64,000 nt of DNA from Shewanella waksmanii ATCC BAA-643 (lineage in GTDB: Bacteria; Pseudomonadota; Gammaproteobacteria; Enterobacterales; Shewanellaceae): assembly GCF_000518805.1 (NCBI RefSeq), contig NZ_JAEH01000006.1, positions 1 through 64,000 on the forward strand, in the 5' to 3' direction. Made by a program: the position numbers and the translations under genes. The notes beneath the pieces are model-generated. The model was not told where the DNA came from. It ran no database searches and saw nothing but the letters and a program-made list of their open reading frames with translations. Below are positions 1 through 7,605 of the stretch, one piece after another (within the stretch, counting starts at the first letter, position 1; every line of letters begins with the position of its first letter).

Positions 1-192
1 GAGAGTTTTTTCTCACTCCTAAAGAAGGATAGAGTTAAGCGAAAAGTCTATAAAACCAGAGATGAAGCACGCTCAGAAATATTTAACTATATCGAATATT
101 TCTATAATCCAGTGCGCCATCATGGTAGTAATAACGGACTGTCACCAATGAAGTTCGAAAAGCAGTATTTTGAGAAACTAGAAAGTGTCTAG
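1..192 (+). CDS. IS3-family transposase OrfB, C-terminal 63 codons (5' end outside window)
   Basis: Frame 1 is open from base 1 to a TAG at 190-192. The peptide has the typical end of the IS3/IS150 OrfB DDE integrase domain: ESFFSLLKK, then a KTRDEAR segment, then FNYIEYFYNPVRHHG and a GLSPMKFE tail. The first residues lie close to the last acidic residue of the DDE triad. In the intact element this protein, made with OrfA by frameshifting, cuts and joins the IS ends. Only the end of the gene is visible, so activity cannot be judged. Confidence 0.85.
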   Translation, partial: ESFFSLLKKDRVKRKVYKTRDEARSEIFNYIEYFYNPVRHHGSNNGLSPMKFEKQYFEKLESV

Positions 193-210
193 ATAACTAG
201 GGGCTTACCA
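1..210 (+). mobile_element. Right end of an IS3-family insertion sequence
   Basis: The window opens inside an IS3-family element. The transposase OrfB stops at 192, and 18 bases later the sequence ends in ...GGGGCTTACCA at 210, consistent with an IS3-type terminal inverted repeat ending in CA. Immediately past 210 the minus strand reads as a fumarase coding sequence, so the junction is set by where that homology stops. The left end is outside the window. The exact terminal base is inferred, not proven. Confidence 0.75.
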
Positions 211-446
211 AGGAGTTCATCACAAGCCATTACAATAGCTTGCAAATAATCATCACTTATTAGCCCTTCGTCATAATTAACTTGTGCACATGCTCGCTTG
301 ATATTAATGAGCGTATCAATAAATTCTGTCGAGAAACTATGCTTACCAATATTAAAGTACTTTAACGACAACCGAGTTTGCTCTCCCCAGAGTTGTTTAA
401 GTGTATCCCTTTTAGCTGGGGTTTTATCTGTTGTTTGTTTGTTCAT
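211..446 (-). pseudogene. fumC: Class II fumarase (FumC), N-terminal fragment cut by the IS
   Basis: The minus strand from ATG 446 encodes about 78 residues resembling the start of FumC-type fumarate hydratases: LWGEQTRLSL near residue 20, then F.IG, IKRACAQVN, and an IVMACDELLG segment. The frame then enters the IS end and stops at 189-191 after K-P-L-V-I, so the catalytic body of the enzyme is gone. The ATG overlaps the aconitase stop (ATGA at 443-446) and lacks a clear ribosome-binding site, which suggests translational coupling to acnA. Aspartase shares this fold, but LWGxQTxxSL favours fumarase. The rest of the gene may lie beyond the IS, left of the window. Confidence 0.75.
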
Positions 447-3199
447 AAATATTGGTTTGCCACGTAAGGCAAAACCCCTCCAGCAATAAAATAATCTAAC
501 TCCAGTGAACTATTAATACGTAAAACTACAGGTAAAGTTACTGCTCCTTTTGTTTCATCATTTGCGGTAGAGTGTATCGTCACTAGTAACGTCTGGTTTG
601 GCGCTAAACGGTGACTGCTATTATTATTGTCGAATATAACATCAACTAATTCATTGCCTTGTAAATGTAAACTTTCAACAGATGTACCTTTTGGTAATTG
701 CAATGGCATGATCCCCATGCCAACTAAATTACTTCGATGAATACGTTCAAATGATTCTGCAATAACGGCCTGAACGCCAAGCAATTGACAACCTTTAGCT
801 GCCCAATCTCGGCTTGAACCAGTGCCATATTCTTTACCCGCAAAAATCACCAAGGGGATGTTACTCTTTGCGTAATACTCACTTGCTTCAAAAATTGAGA
901 CATGTGCTTTATTTTGTAAATATTTGTCATCAAAAATCCTCGTTATTCCCCCTTGTTTCGGCGCAATAATCTCATTCTGTAGTCTGTTATTTGCAAACGT
1001 ACCTCGCACCATCACCTCATGATTACCACGCCGAGCGCCATAACTATTGAGTTGCTCTGGTGTCACACCTTTAGCGATAAGATATTTGCCAGCGGGGCTA
1101 TACGGGCTAATTTGTCCCGCTGGGGAGATATGGTCTGTCGTAATGGAATCACCAAAAATTGCTAAAATGTTAGCTGATTTAATTTTGATTGGACCATGAA
1201 CTTGATTACAACTATTCAGCCCTTCATGGCCTGTTTGCGCTAATAACTCGAGAAAAGGAGGTTGAATAATATAAGTTGAACGGCTATTCCACGGATAACA
1301 GTCGGTATTACTTATTGGTAAATCTTCCCACGCATGATCGCCAACTAACATATCTTGATATGACAATGCATAACTCTCTTTGGTTATCGCACGCATTGTC
1401 TCGTTGACTAAGTAATCATTTGGCCAAATATCTCGTAAAAATGTCGGTTGACCATTCTTATCGATACCCAGAGGCTCATTATCAAAATTGATACGAGTAT
1501 GTCCAACTAAAGCAAATGCAATAACAAGCGGAGGAGACATTAGCCAGTTTAATCGAACGGAGGGATGAATACGGCCTTCAAAATTACGGTTTCCAGATAA
1601 AACAGCACCTACATTTAAATTACCTTCGCTAATTTGCTGTTCTATATCAGGATCTAGTGGCCCAGAATTACCGATACAAGTTGTACAACCAAAACCAATA
1701 CAGTTAAAGCCTAATTTATCAAGGTATTGCTGTAATCCCGTGCTATTAAGATAACGTGCAACAACTTGAGAGCCCGGCGCTAATGATGTTTTTACATTAG
1801 GGTTAATCTTCAGCCCTCGTTCAACGGCTGCTTTTGCCAATAATCCTGCCTGTAACATGACTTTCGGGTTAGAGGTATTAGTGCAGGAAGTAATAGCCGC
1901 AATAACAATATCTCCGCAGCTTAATGGCCTTAGTCTATAAGGTAAACTCTCTCTAGTAGGACAATGCCAGTCAAGTTCACTTACTTCTCTAGTTACTCGT
2001 TTTATGGTATTGAGTGGAAAACAATCTTGTGGTCGCTTTGGCCCTGCAATTGATGGCTCTATTGTGTTAAGGTCTATGACAATATTTTTAGGGTATGTTG
2101 CATGAGCCTTAGAATCTTCATTCCATAATTTTTGCGCTAATGTATATGTGTGAACACGTTCAACTAAAGCCGATGAACGATTAGTAAGCTTTAAGTATTC
2201 AATAACTTCATTATCAATGTGAAATAGACCACAGGTCGCCCCGTATTCAGGAGCCATATTGGCAACCGTTGCCCTGTCGGCGATACTTAATTCTGAAACA
2301 CCGGAACCATAAAACTCAACGAATTTGCCAACGACACCATAGTTTCTCAATATTTGAGTGATTGTTAAGACTAAATCTGTTGCTGTGGTACCAACCTGCA
2401 TTTTTCCTAGCAATTTAACGCCTACTATTTGAGGAGCACTTATACTCAACGGTTGGCCTAACATTACGGCTTCGGCCTCAATACCTCCGACTCCCCAACC
2501 AAGTACCCCCAAGCCATTAATCATCGTTGTATGACTATCAGTACCGATCAATGTGTCTGGAATTAACACATTAACTTCATCTCTAACCACTTGTGCTAAA
2601 TATTCGAGGTTAACCTGATGGCAAATACCACGCCCTGGCGGGATAATCGTTAAATTACTGAATGAAGCTTGTGCCCATTTTAAGAATTGGTAACGCTCAT
2701 GATTTCTTTCCATCTCACGTTGTTGATTATGCGCCAATGCATTGGGGCTTCCAGCCTGATCTGCAATAAGTGAATGATCTATTACTAAATCAACGGGGCA
2801 CACGGGATTTATAATAGTAGCATCACAGTCTTTATCTGCGATTGCATCCCGCATTGCTGCCAAGTCAACTAATGCAGGTACACCTGTATAGTCTTGCATT
2901 AATACACGACTGGGGAAAAATGGAAATTCAAAGTTAGTTGGAGATGTTGAATCCACTATATTTTTGATTGTTTTGACAACATTTTGATAATTAAAAGTGT
3001 CATTAGTTGAGCAGTTTCTAAGGACGTTTTCTAAAAATATCTTGGTAATGAATGGTAGGTCATCCAAATTGAACTGAAAATCTTCAGCAAGCTTGTTTAG
3101 CGACCAATAGTAATAAATTTTGCCTTTATTGCCTTTGTTATTATCAATTAATCGCGTTAAGTACCTTTCTTGCCATGCGGCTTTATTTATTGGGATCAT
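443..3199 (-). CDS. acnA: Aconitate hydratase, AcnA type
   Basis: Interconverts citrate and isocitrate in the TCA cycle. The protein is about 918 residues, normal for AcnA. Cluster cysteines are visible in ITSCTNTSNP and GCTTCIGNSGPL, substrate-binding arginine in GNRNFEGRIHP, and the swivel-domain signature GKEYGTGSSRDWAAKG near the C-terminus. An in-frame ATG at 3220 exists, but AAGGAG sits 6-7 bases before the ATG at 3199, which decides that start. The gene lies between an SPFH pair and a cut fumC, overlapping fumC by ATGA. The context on an island with an integrase suggests an extra copy beside housekeeping aconitase genes elsewhere. AcnD (2-methylisocitrate) is less likely from the overall sequence. 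Confidence 0.9.
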   Translation of the reverse strand: MIPINKAAWQERYLTRLIDNNKGNKGKIYYYWSLNKLAEDFQFNLDDLPFITKIFLENVLRNCSTNDTFNYQNVVKTIKNIVDSTSPTNFEFPFFPSRVLMQDYTGVPALVDLAAMRDAIADKDCDATIINPVCPVDLVIDHSLIADQAGSPNALAHNQQREMERNHERYQFLKWAQASFSNLTIIPPGRGICHQVNLEYLAQVVRDEVNVLIPDTLIGTDSHTTMINGLGVLGWGVGGIEAEAVMLGQPLSISAPQIVGVKLLGKMQVGTTATDLVLTITQILRNYGVVGKFVEFYGSGVSELSIADRATVANMAPEYGATCGLFHIDNEVIEYLKLTNRSSALVERVHTYTLAQKLWNEDSKAHATYPKNIVIDLNTIEPSIAGPKRPQDCFPLNTIKRVTREVSELDWHCPTRESLPYRLRPLSCGDIVIAAITSCTNTSNPKVMLQAGLLAKAAVERGLKINPNVKTSLAPGSQVVARYLNSTGLQQYLDKLGFNCIGFGCTTCIGNSGPLDPDIEQQISEGNLNVGAVLSGNRNFEGRIHPSVRLNWLMSPPLVIAFALVGHTRINFDNEPLGIDKNGQPTFLRDIWPNDYLVNETMRAITKESYALSYQDMLVGDHAWEDLPISNTDCYPWNSRSTYIIQPPFLELLAQTGHEGLNSCNQVHGPIKIKSANILAIFGDSITTDHISPAGQISPYSPAGKYLIAKGVTPEQLNSYGARRGNHEVMVRGTFANNRLQNEIIAPKQGGITRIFDDKYLQNKAHVSIFEASEYYAKSNIPLVIFAGKEYGTGSSRDWAAKGCQLLGVQAVIAESFERIHRSNLVGMGIMPLQLPKGTSVESLHLQGNELVDVIFDNNNSSHRLAPNQTLLVTIHSTANDETKGAVTLPVVLRINSSLELDYFIAGGVLPYVANQYL

Positions 3200-3356
3200 T
3201 GGATTGCTCCTTAGGAACACCTTTATCTAACGCTGCCGTATTTAATGCATCTTGAAAATTATTAAAATGTGAATTTTTATAACAATAAATTGTCATTTGT
3301 TTGTATAAAATACCGTATTTTTTCATCAATACGTTTTGAGCCGTCACTGTCATCAT
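3183..3356 (-). CDS. Small hypothetical protein between hflC-like gene and acnA
   Basis: A 57-residue product if translation starts at the double ATG at 3356/3353, which follows GGAG with about 8 bases spacing; a longer frame to 3419 lacks this. Its stop lies 16 bases inside acnA, so it sits in the operon with overlapping ends. The peptide is polar with KKYG, KNSHFNNFQDALNTAALDKG and a charged end; no membrane segment or known motif is recognised. The tight packing and the ribosome-binding site support a real gene, but no function can be given. Confidence 0.5.
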   Translation of the reverse strand: MMTVTAQNVLMKKYGILYKQMTIYCYKNSHFNNFQDALNTAALDKGVPKEQSNDPNK

Positions 3357-3425
3357 TATGCTCACTCCATTTACGTTTAAAAAGAAGCGGCGCGTAAATA
3401 CAAGCGAACCGCATAACAATTAGAC

Positions 3426-4403
3426 CTAGTAATTTTTGCCCGAATGGCTAATGCCATTAATAAATTTTAATAAATCACTGTCTGTTGACATAACCAGCGT
3501 TGTATTATCAGCAATAATGTCAGGATAGGCTCGCATGGTGCGCGTAAATTGATAAAGCTGCATAGCCTCTGGGCTTTGGCTGTAGGATTTTGCGTAAATA
3601 TTCGCGGCCTGTGCATCAGCTAATCCTCTAATGGTTTCAACCGCTTTATAAGCCTCAGATTGAATTTTATTTAAGTCTCTAACACGGTTACCACGTATTC
3701 TTGCTGCTTCACCGTTACCTTCCGATAAAAATCGTTCAGCAATTTGGCGACGCTCACTGATCATACGATCGTAAATTTTAGGGCGTACACTTTCATTGTA
3801 ATTAATGCGCTTAAAGCGAATATCAAGCAATTCAATACCAAATACTTTGACTTTCTCTGCAGCAGCAGTAAATATTTCTTCTTCAACCCATTTTCGACCT
3901 TTGTTAATGGGCACTAAATTACCCATTTTTAAATCTCTTTCTGCTTTGGTCAGCATGGCATCGCGGAGCGGCTTGCGGTCATTCGTGGTACGAATTATTT
4001 CGATGAGTTCATGTTTTGCCACAGCATTGCGCGTTTCACTGCCTAATATATCGTCGAGCCTCGACTGAGCACTACGCTCATCTCGTAACCTTAAGAAATA
4101 TTGCAGAGGGTCAGTTATTCGCCAGCGGGCAAAAAGGTCTACTGAAATATATAACTTATCTTTAGTTGGCATATCGGAGGGCGCACCATCCCATTCTAAT
4201 ATGCGTTTATCAATGGCGTTCACAGATTGAATGAAAGGCATTTTCGCGTTTAAGCCAGCCGTCATTACTGGTTCGCCAATTGGTTTACCAAACTGGGTAA
4301 TGATCACTTGCTCTACTTCATCTACGGTATAAAGTGATTGCTGCACTGTAATAACTAAACACACCAATACGACCAAGAAAATAGTAACTTTTTTAGAGAT
4401 CAT
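3426..4403 (-). CDS. hflC: HflC-like SPFH/band 7 membrane protein
   Basis: A 325-residue protein with one N-terminal transmembrane segment (about residues 5-23) and then an SPFH domain (YTVDEVEQVIITQFGKP, later RWRITDPLQYF and a long charged helix with SERRQIAERFLSEG.GEAARIRG), the layout of HflC. In Escherichia coli HflC pairs with HflK into a periplasm-facing cage around the FtsH protease and restrains it. The start overlaps the stop of the upstream HflK-like gene (ATGA at 4400-4403). The location away from hfq/hflX/purA and on an integrase-bearing segment suggests a second, divergent pair rather than the housekeeping one. Confidence 0.85.
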   Translation of the reverse strand: MISKKVTIFLVVLVCLVITVQQSLYTVDEVEQVIITQFGKPIGEPVMTAGLNAKMPFIQSVNAIDKRILEWDGAPSDMPTKDKLYISVDLFARWRITDPLQYFLRLRDERSAQSRLDDILGSETRNAVAKHELIEIIRTTNDRKPLRDAMLTKAERDLKMGNLVPINKGRKWVEEEIFTAAAEKVKVFGIELLDIRFKRINYNESVRPKIYDRMISERRQIAERFLSEGNGEAARIRGNRVRDLNKIQSEAYKAVETIRGLADAQAANIYAKSYSQSPEAMQLYQFTRTMRAYPDIIADNTTLVMSTDSDLLKFINGISHSGKNY

Positions 4404-5476
4404 CGTTTTTCTCCTATTTTTAACATTTTATTTGATTGTTCAAGGTTAAGCAGTGGCAATATACTGCTTGTTGATTTATCTATAATGATTTTAGAGTGCA
4501 CTTGAGGTAGCACTTGCTGCATGGTTTCAATATAGATACGGCGAAGTGTGACTTCAGGTGCTTTAACATATTGAACCAGTAGAGCATCAAATCTCGCTAT
4601 ATCCCCCTCCGCTTCATTGATACGTTTTAATCGATAGCCATCCGCCTCACGAATTCGCTGATCTTTCTCACCCAGTGCTAAAGGAATAATTTTGTTGTAG
4701 TCTCGCCTCGCTTCATTGATCAGTTTTTTCTTTTCTTGCTGTGCTTGATTCACCTCATTAAAAGATTCTTGTACAGGTTTAGGTGGGTTAATATTCTTTA
4801 ACTGCACTTGATCAATACTAATACCCATAGTGTATTTGGTTGAAAGGGTTTGCATTTTTACTAATGCTTGTGACTCTATTTCTTGACGACCAATCGTAAT
4901 CACTTCATCAACAGTTCGATCTCCAACTACTTCACGCATGACTGACTCAGAGACATACCTAAGTGTTTCACTGGGCTCTCTAACTTCAAATAGAAATTTA
5001 ACGGGATCCAAAATTCGATATTGTACGACCCACTCAACTAAGGCGGCATTAAGGTCGCCTGTCACCATTTGAGTTTCACGTTGTTCGTCATGATTTAAGC
5101 TATTTTGAAAAGGATCTTGTGCACCAGACGTTTTAAAGCCAAATTCCTGCTTTAATTGTCGCTTAACGGGAACAGTGGTTGCTGATTCAATACCAAAGGG
5201 AAGTTTAAAATGCAGCCCCGGAGGCACTTCTCTAGCATACTTGCCAAATCGTTTAACAATAGCGACAGAATCACTTGGAATCGTATAAACGGATGTCCAG
5301 GCAGTGAAACCCAGAAGAATTAAAAGCAGTAGCCAGAAGAAATTAAGGAAACTCCCACCAGGCAAAAAACCTTGATACTTAGGCAAAGCATTTTTAAAAA
5401 GTTGATCTAAATCGGGTGGAGCAGGCGATTTATCGCCCCATGGACCTCGAGGAGGAGGTGTGACGTTAGTTGGCAT
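4400..5476 (-). CDS. hflK: HflK-like SPFH/band 7 membrane protein
   Basis: A 358-residue protein with the short Pro/Gly-rich N-terminus of HflK (PPPRGPWG, DLDQLFK), one transmembrane segment at about residues 45-65, and an SPFH domain beginning YTIPSDSVAIVKRFGKY. The C-terminal part carries a long charged helical region (EVNQAQQEKKKLINEARRDYN). GAGGG lies about 7 bases before the ATG at 5476. It is the first gene of a minus-strand operon hflK-hflC-orf-acnA-fumC. Partnered with the HflC-like product it should form a membrane complex; whether it binds FtsH is inferred from the family only. Confidence 0.85.
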   Translation of the reverse strand: MPTNVTPPPRGPWGDKSPAPPDLDQLFKNALPKYQGFLPGGSFLNFFWLLLLILLGFTAWTSVYTIPSDSVAIVKRFGKYAREVPPGLHFKLPFGIESATTVPVKRQLKQEFGFKTSGAQDPFQNSLNHDEQRETQMVTGDLNAALVEWVVQYRILDPVKFLFEVREPSETLRYVSESVMREVVGDRTVDEVITIGRQEIESQALVKMQTLSTKYTMGISIDQVQLKNINPPKPVQESFNEVNQAQQEKKKLINEARRDYNKIIPLALGEKDQRIREADGYRLKRINEAEGDIARFDALLVQYVKAPEVTLRRIYIETMQQVLPQVHSKIIIDKSTSSILPLLNLEQSNKMLKIGEKR

Positions 5477-5551
5477 AATAATGCCCTCTGAATAAATGGC
5501 CTTAATTAGTCACTTATTTTTTATATATGGGGTCAAAAAATGAACAATCAA

Positions 5552-5560
5552 GGGGGGGGG
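5552..5560. repeat. G9 homopolymer tract upstream of the hflK-like gene
   Basis: Nine consecutive G residues on the plus strand, 76-84 bases upstream of the hflK-like start codon. Such tracts slip easily during replication, and in promoter spacers can alter expression. No promoter elements could be assigned around it with confidence. Confidence 0.7.
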
Positions 5561-5688
5561 ATCAATTTATGGATTAAAAAGGAGAATAAAGTTATTTTAT
5601 TTAATAATCTGCATAGAAAATAGCTATTTGGAAAGCGTTATTTTCAAGGCAGCGAGCTTGTCGGTCAGGGGATATTTTTCAGTATGAA

Positions 5689-5706
5689 TGACCAACCAAT
5701 TGGTCA
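5689..5706. promoter_or_regulatory. Palindromic candidate operator upstream of the hflK operon
   Basis: TGACCAA-CCAA-TTGGTCA is a perfect 7-bp inverted repeat with a 4-bp spacer, of the size and symmetry bound by TetR-family dimers. It lies about 215 bases upstream of the hflK-like start. No regulator gene is next to it in the window, so the binding protein is unknown. Confidence 0.4.
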
Positions 5707-5879
5707 AAAGGGAAAATAGTCGTTACGTAATCGATAGAAATGAATATGATTGCCTATCTCGTTTTGGGGCGAAAGAGAGATAGAAACCTGTTATTTTTCA
5801 AATATGTAAATTGATCAAGTCTAGAAAAATCAACGTGTTAAGAACTTCGTTTGAGCTGACTTATCGGTGAACTCAACTA

Positions 5880-5918
5880 TTTTAGAAGCCGCTTGCATTT
5901 GTAAGCGGATTTCTAAAA
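5880..5918 (-). terminator. Strong stem-loop downstream of the integrase gene
   Basis: TTTTAGAA-G-CCGCTT at 5880-5894 pairs with AAGCGG-AT-TTCTAAAA at 5903-5918, with one small internal mismatch and an 8-base loop. It lies 113 bases past the integrase stop. The flanks are A/T-rich on both sides but no long uninterrupted T run follows, so it may be a terminator or an element-end structure. Confidence 0.45.
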
Positions 5919-6031
5919 TTCATTTTTCAATTTTTATTGAATCGATAAATTCAAAGTTATTTAATAACAATGACTTACCTCTATTGTGAAAGTTAACTTA
6001 TGTGTCGGGTTTGATTTAACGTGGTTGGAGA

Positions 6032-7303
6032 TTAAATGCAGCCACGTTTTTTGTACTCGGCTTCCCAGCTTTTAAATCGGTTTTCGATAGTTGCTAAGGT
6101 ACTTGCTGACATAGGTTTCTCTTTCTTAGCCTGTTTTTTAAACTTAACACCCGACAGCTCTTCTTCAAACATGGATGGAACAACGTGACTGTAATGTTGC
6201 TCGATCATTGCGACACTGGTACCACACTGTTTGGCTAAAATATCTAAACGCAAATCACGGCGTAGTAACTGCCACGTAATGTAAGAATGGCGCAGTGAGT
6301 AAAGAGTGCGCGGACCATCAGGAGAATCTTTTAAATCACATTCCTCTAATGCTTTACGGAAGGCTACACCTAATTCATTGGTAGTTTCGCCATCTTCAAG
6401 TCTAAACAGTTTGTCGTAAGGTTTTCGGTTAGGAAAACGTTCACGTAATTCCTCCAAACAATCCCATATCTGATCGCGGGCTATTACTGTTCTAGTACCT
6501 GTATGTTTTGTTGTTTTGCCTTTACGAACTTTAACCTTAAAGCGTACATTATGATCTTGGCGAGTCATTTCAATATCGCCCCAAGTTATACCCTCCATTT
6601 CTGTACCGGGACGAATGCCAGTATTAACACAAAACTCCATATAGCTAAGAAGCAACTCACGGATCTGTTTTGTTTTTTCTTTTCGGCTGGTGCCAACCAT
6701 ATCGAGAATAGTGTCGTAAACTTTATCGTATTCTTCTTGGCTGAAGGCCGCACGCCTTTTACCGCTTTCACCTTTGGTATGTAATACTGGTACTTGAGCT
6801 GCAATCATCCATTTATGTTCTATGGCTTCTTTAAATACTAAGTTCATTGCAGAGTTGTGCGTCAATGAAGTGGATTTAGCTGGTAGTCTGCCAAATTCTT
6901 CTTTGCGCCACTTGTTGAATGCATTGATACTTTCTTGGTCGATGCTGGTTACGTAAGTGCGTTTGAAATAGGGGATGTGGTATTTATTTAATGCTTGAAT
7001 ATAGTCGCGGTAAGTCACTTTACCACCACCATTATCTAATTCGGCTTGAAGATTTTTAATGACTCGGTCAGCGACATCTTTAAAGCGTTTACTATTAACC
7101 AGTAAATTATTTTCAGCCTTAACTTTATATTCCATTAAGGTAATGTGGGCACGAGCAATAGCTTTATCGAGTTCTTTTTCTTTGGTCGCTTTGCTGTACC
7201 ATTTACCGTAAAGTACAAAGCGAGCGTACCAACGTTTACTGTTGGCTTGTTGATAGACGTACAGTCCGTCTTGGATATCGTGGCGTGCAGTTTGAGTAGA
7301 CAT
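6032..7303 (-). CDS. Tyrosine recombinase (island integrase)
   Basis: A 423-residue phage-type integrase. An N-terminal arm-binding part (GLYVYQQANSKRWYARF) is followed by a SAM-like core-binding region and the catalytic domain with the first Arg in NTGIRPGTEMEGITW, the His-x-x-Arg box as LYSLRHSYITW, and the nucleophile Tyr in MIEQHYSHV. It lies 105 bases from a tRNA-Leu 3' fragment, the classical arrangement for integration at a tRNA gene, and points into the presumed element. It is intact, so the element may still be able to excise if the other att site exists. Confidence 0.93.
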   Translation of the reverse strand: MSTQTARHDIQDGLYVYQQANSKRWYARFVLYGKWYSKATKEKELDKAIARAHITLMEYKVKAENNLLVNSKRFKDVADRVIKNLQAELDNGGGKVTYRDYIQALNKYHIPYFKRTYVTSIDQESINAFNKWRKEEFGRLPAKSTSLTHNSAMNLVFKEAIEHKWMIAAQVPVLHTKGESGKRRAAFSQEEYDKVYDTILDMVGTSRKEKTKQIRELLLSYMEFCVNTGIRPGTEMEGITWGDIEMTRQDHNVRFKVKVRKGKTTKHTGTRTVIARDQIWDCLEELRERFPNRKPYDKLFRLEDGETTNELGVAFRKALEECDLKDSPDGPRTLYSLRHSYITWQLLRRDLRLDILAKQCGTSVAMIEQHYSHVVPSMFEEELSGVKFKKQAKKEKPMSASTLATIENRFKSWEAEYKKRGCI

Positions 7304-7408
7304 GAACGCTAGTATTCAATAAAAAGTAATTTTTTGCAAAGAATTTGTAAAGTGTTTTCTTTTGCTTTTATTTCTTTGAAATATAAAGATAAATTTAGAC
7401 GTGTACTT

Positions 7409-7461
7409 TTCAAAATCCGTTGCTTTCGAGCGTGACGGTTCAAGTCCGTCCACCGGTACCA
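7409..7461 (+). other. Attachment site: 3' part of a tRNA-Leu(CAA) gene
   Basis: TTCAAAA (anticodon loop with CAA), anticodon 3' stem, a long variable arm of class II type, T stem-loop GACGG-TTCAAGT-CCGTC, acceptor 3' strand CACCGGT, discriminator A and CCA follow in order. The bases before 7409 do not complete the anticodon stem or the D arm, so this is a fragment, not a gene. It is followed by a terminator at 7504-7529. Together with the adjacent integrase it reads as the distal att copy left when an element integrated at the tRNA 3' end; the intact tRNA should lie left of the window. Confidence 0.75.
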
Positions 7462-7503
7462 ATCAAAATACTCTTTTGGAAGAGACTTTCATTAGAAAGT
7501 AAG

Positions 7504-7529
7504 AAACCTGCTAATAAGCAGGTTTTTTT
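7504..7529 (+). terminator. Rho-independent terminator, probably the original tRNA-Leu terminator
   Basis: AAACCTGCT (7504-7512) pairs with AGCAGGTTT (7517-7525) and runs into seven T residues. It lies 43 bases after the tRNA CCA end. Confidence 0.85.
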
Positions 7530-7605
7530 ATGCCTAAATTTTATCGGCAAGATCTTGCCTGCGCTTTTCCTGACAACCCATCAAGCTAATTAGGCTCTAA
7601 TTTAG

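Larger units (their letters stand above)
5477..6031. other. Intergenic region between the hflK-like gene and the integrase
   Basis: 555 bases, AT-rich, without a supported gene. It should hold the promoter of the hflK operon (transcribed leftwards) and the 3' region of the integrase. It contains a G9 run (5552-5560), a perfect 7-bp inverted repeat with 4-bp spacer (5689-5706), and a strong stem-loop (5880-5918), each listed separately. Confidence 0.6.

Noticed and set aside
7409-7461. A full tRNA gene
   Set aside because: The D arm, 5' acceptor strand and 5' anticodon stem are absent; only the 3' part is present.
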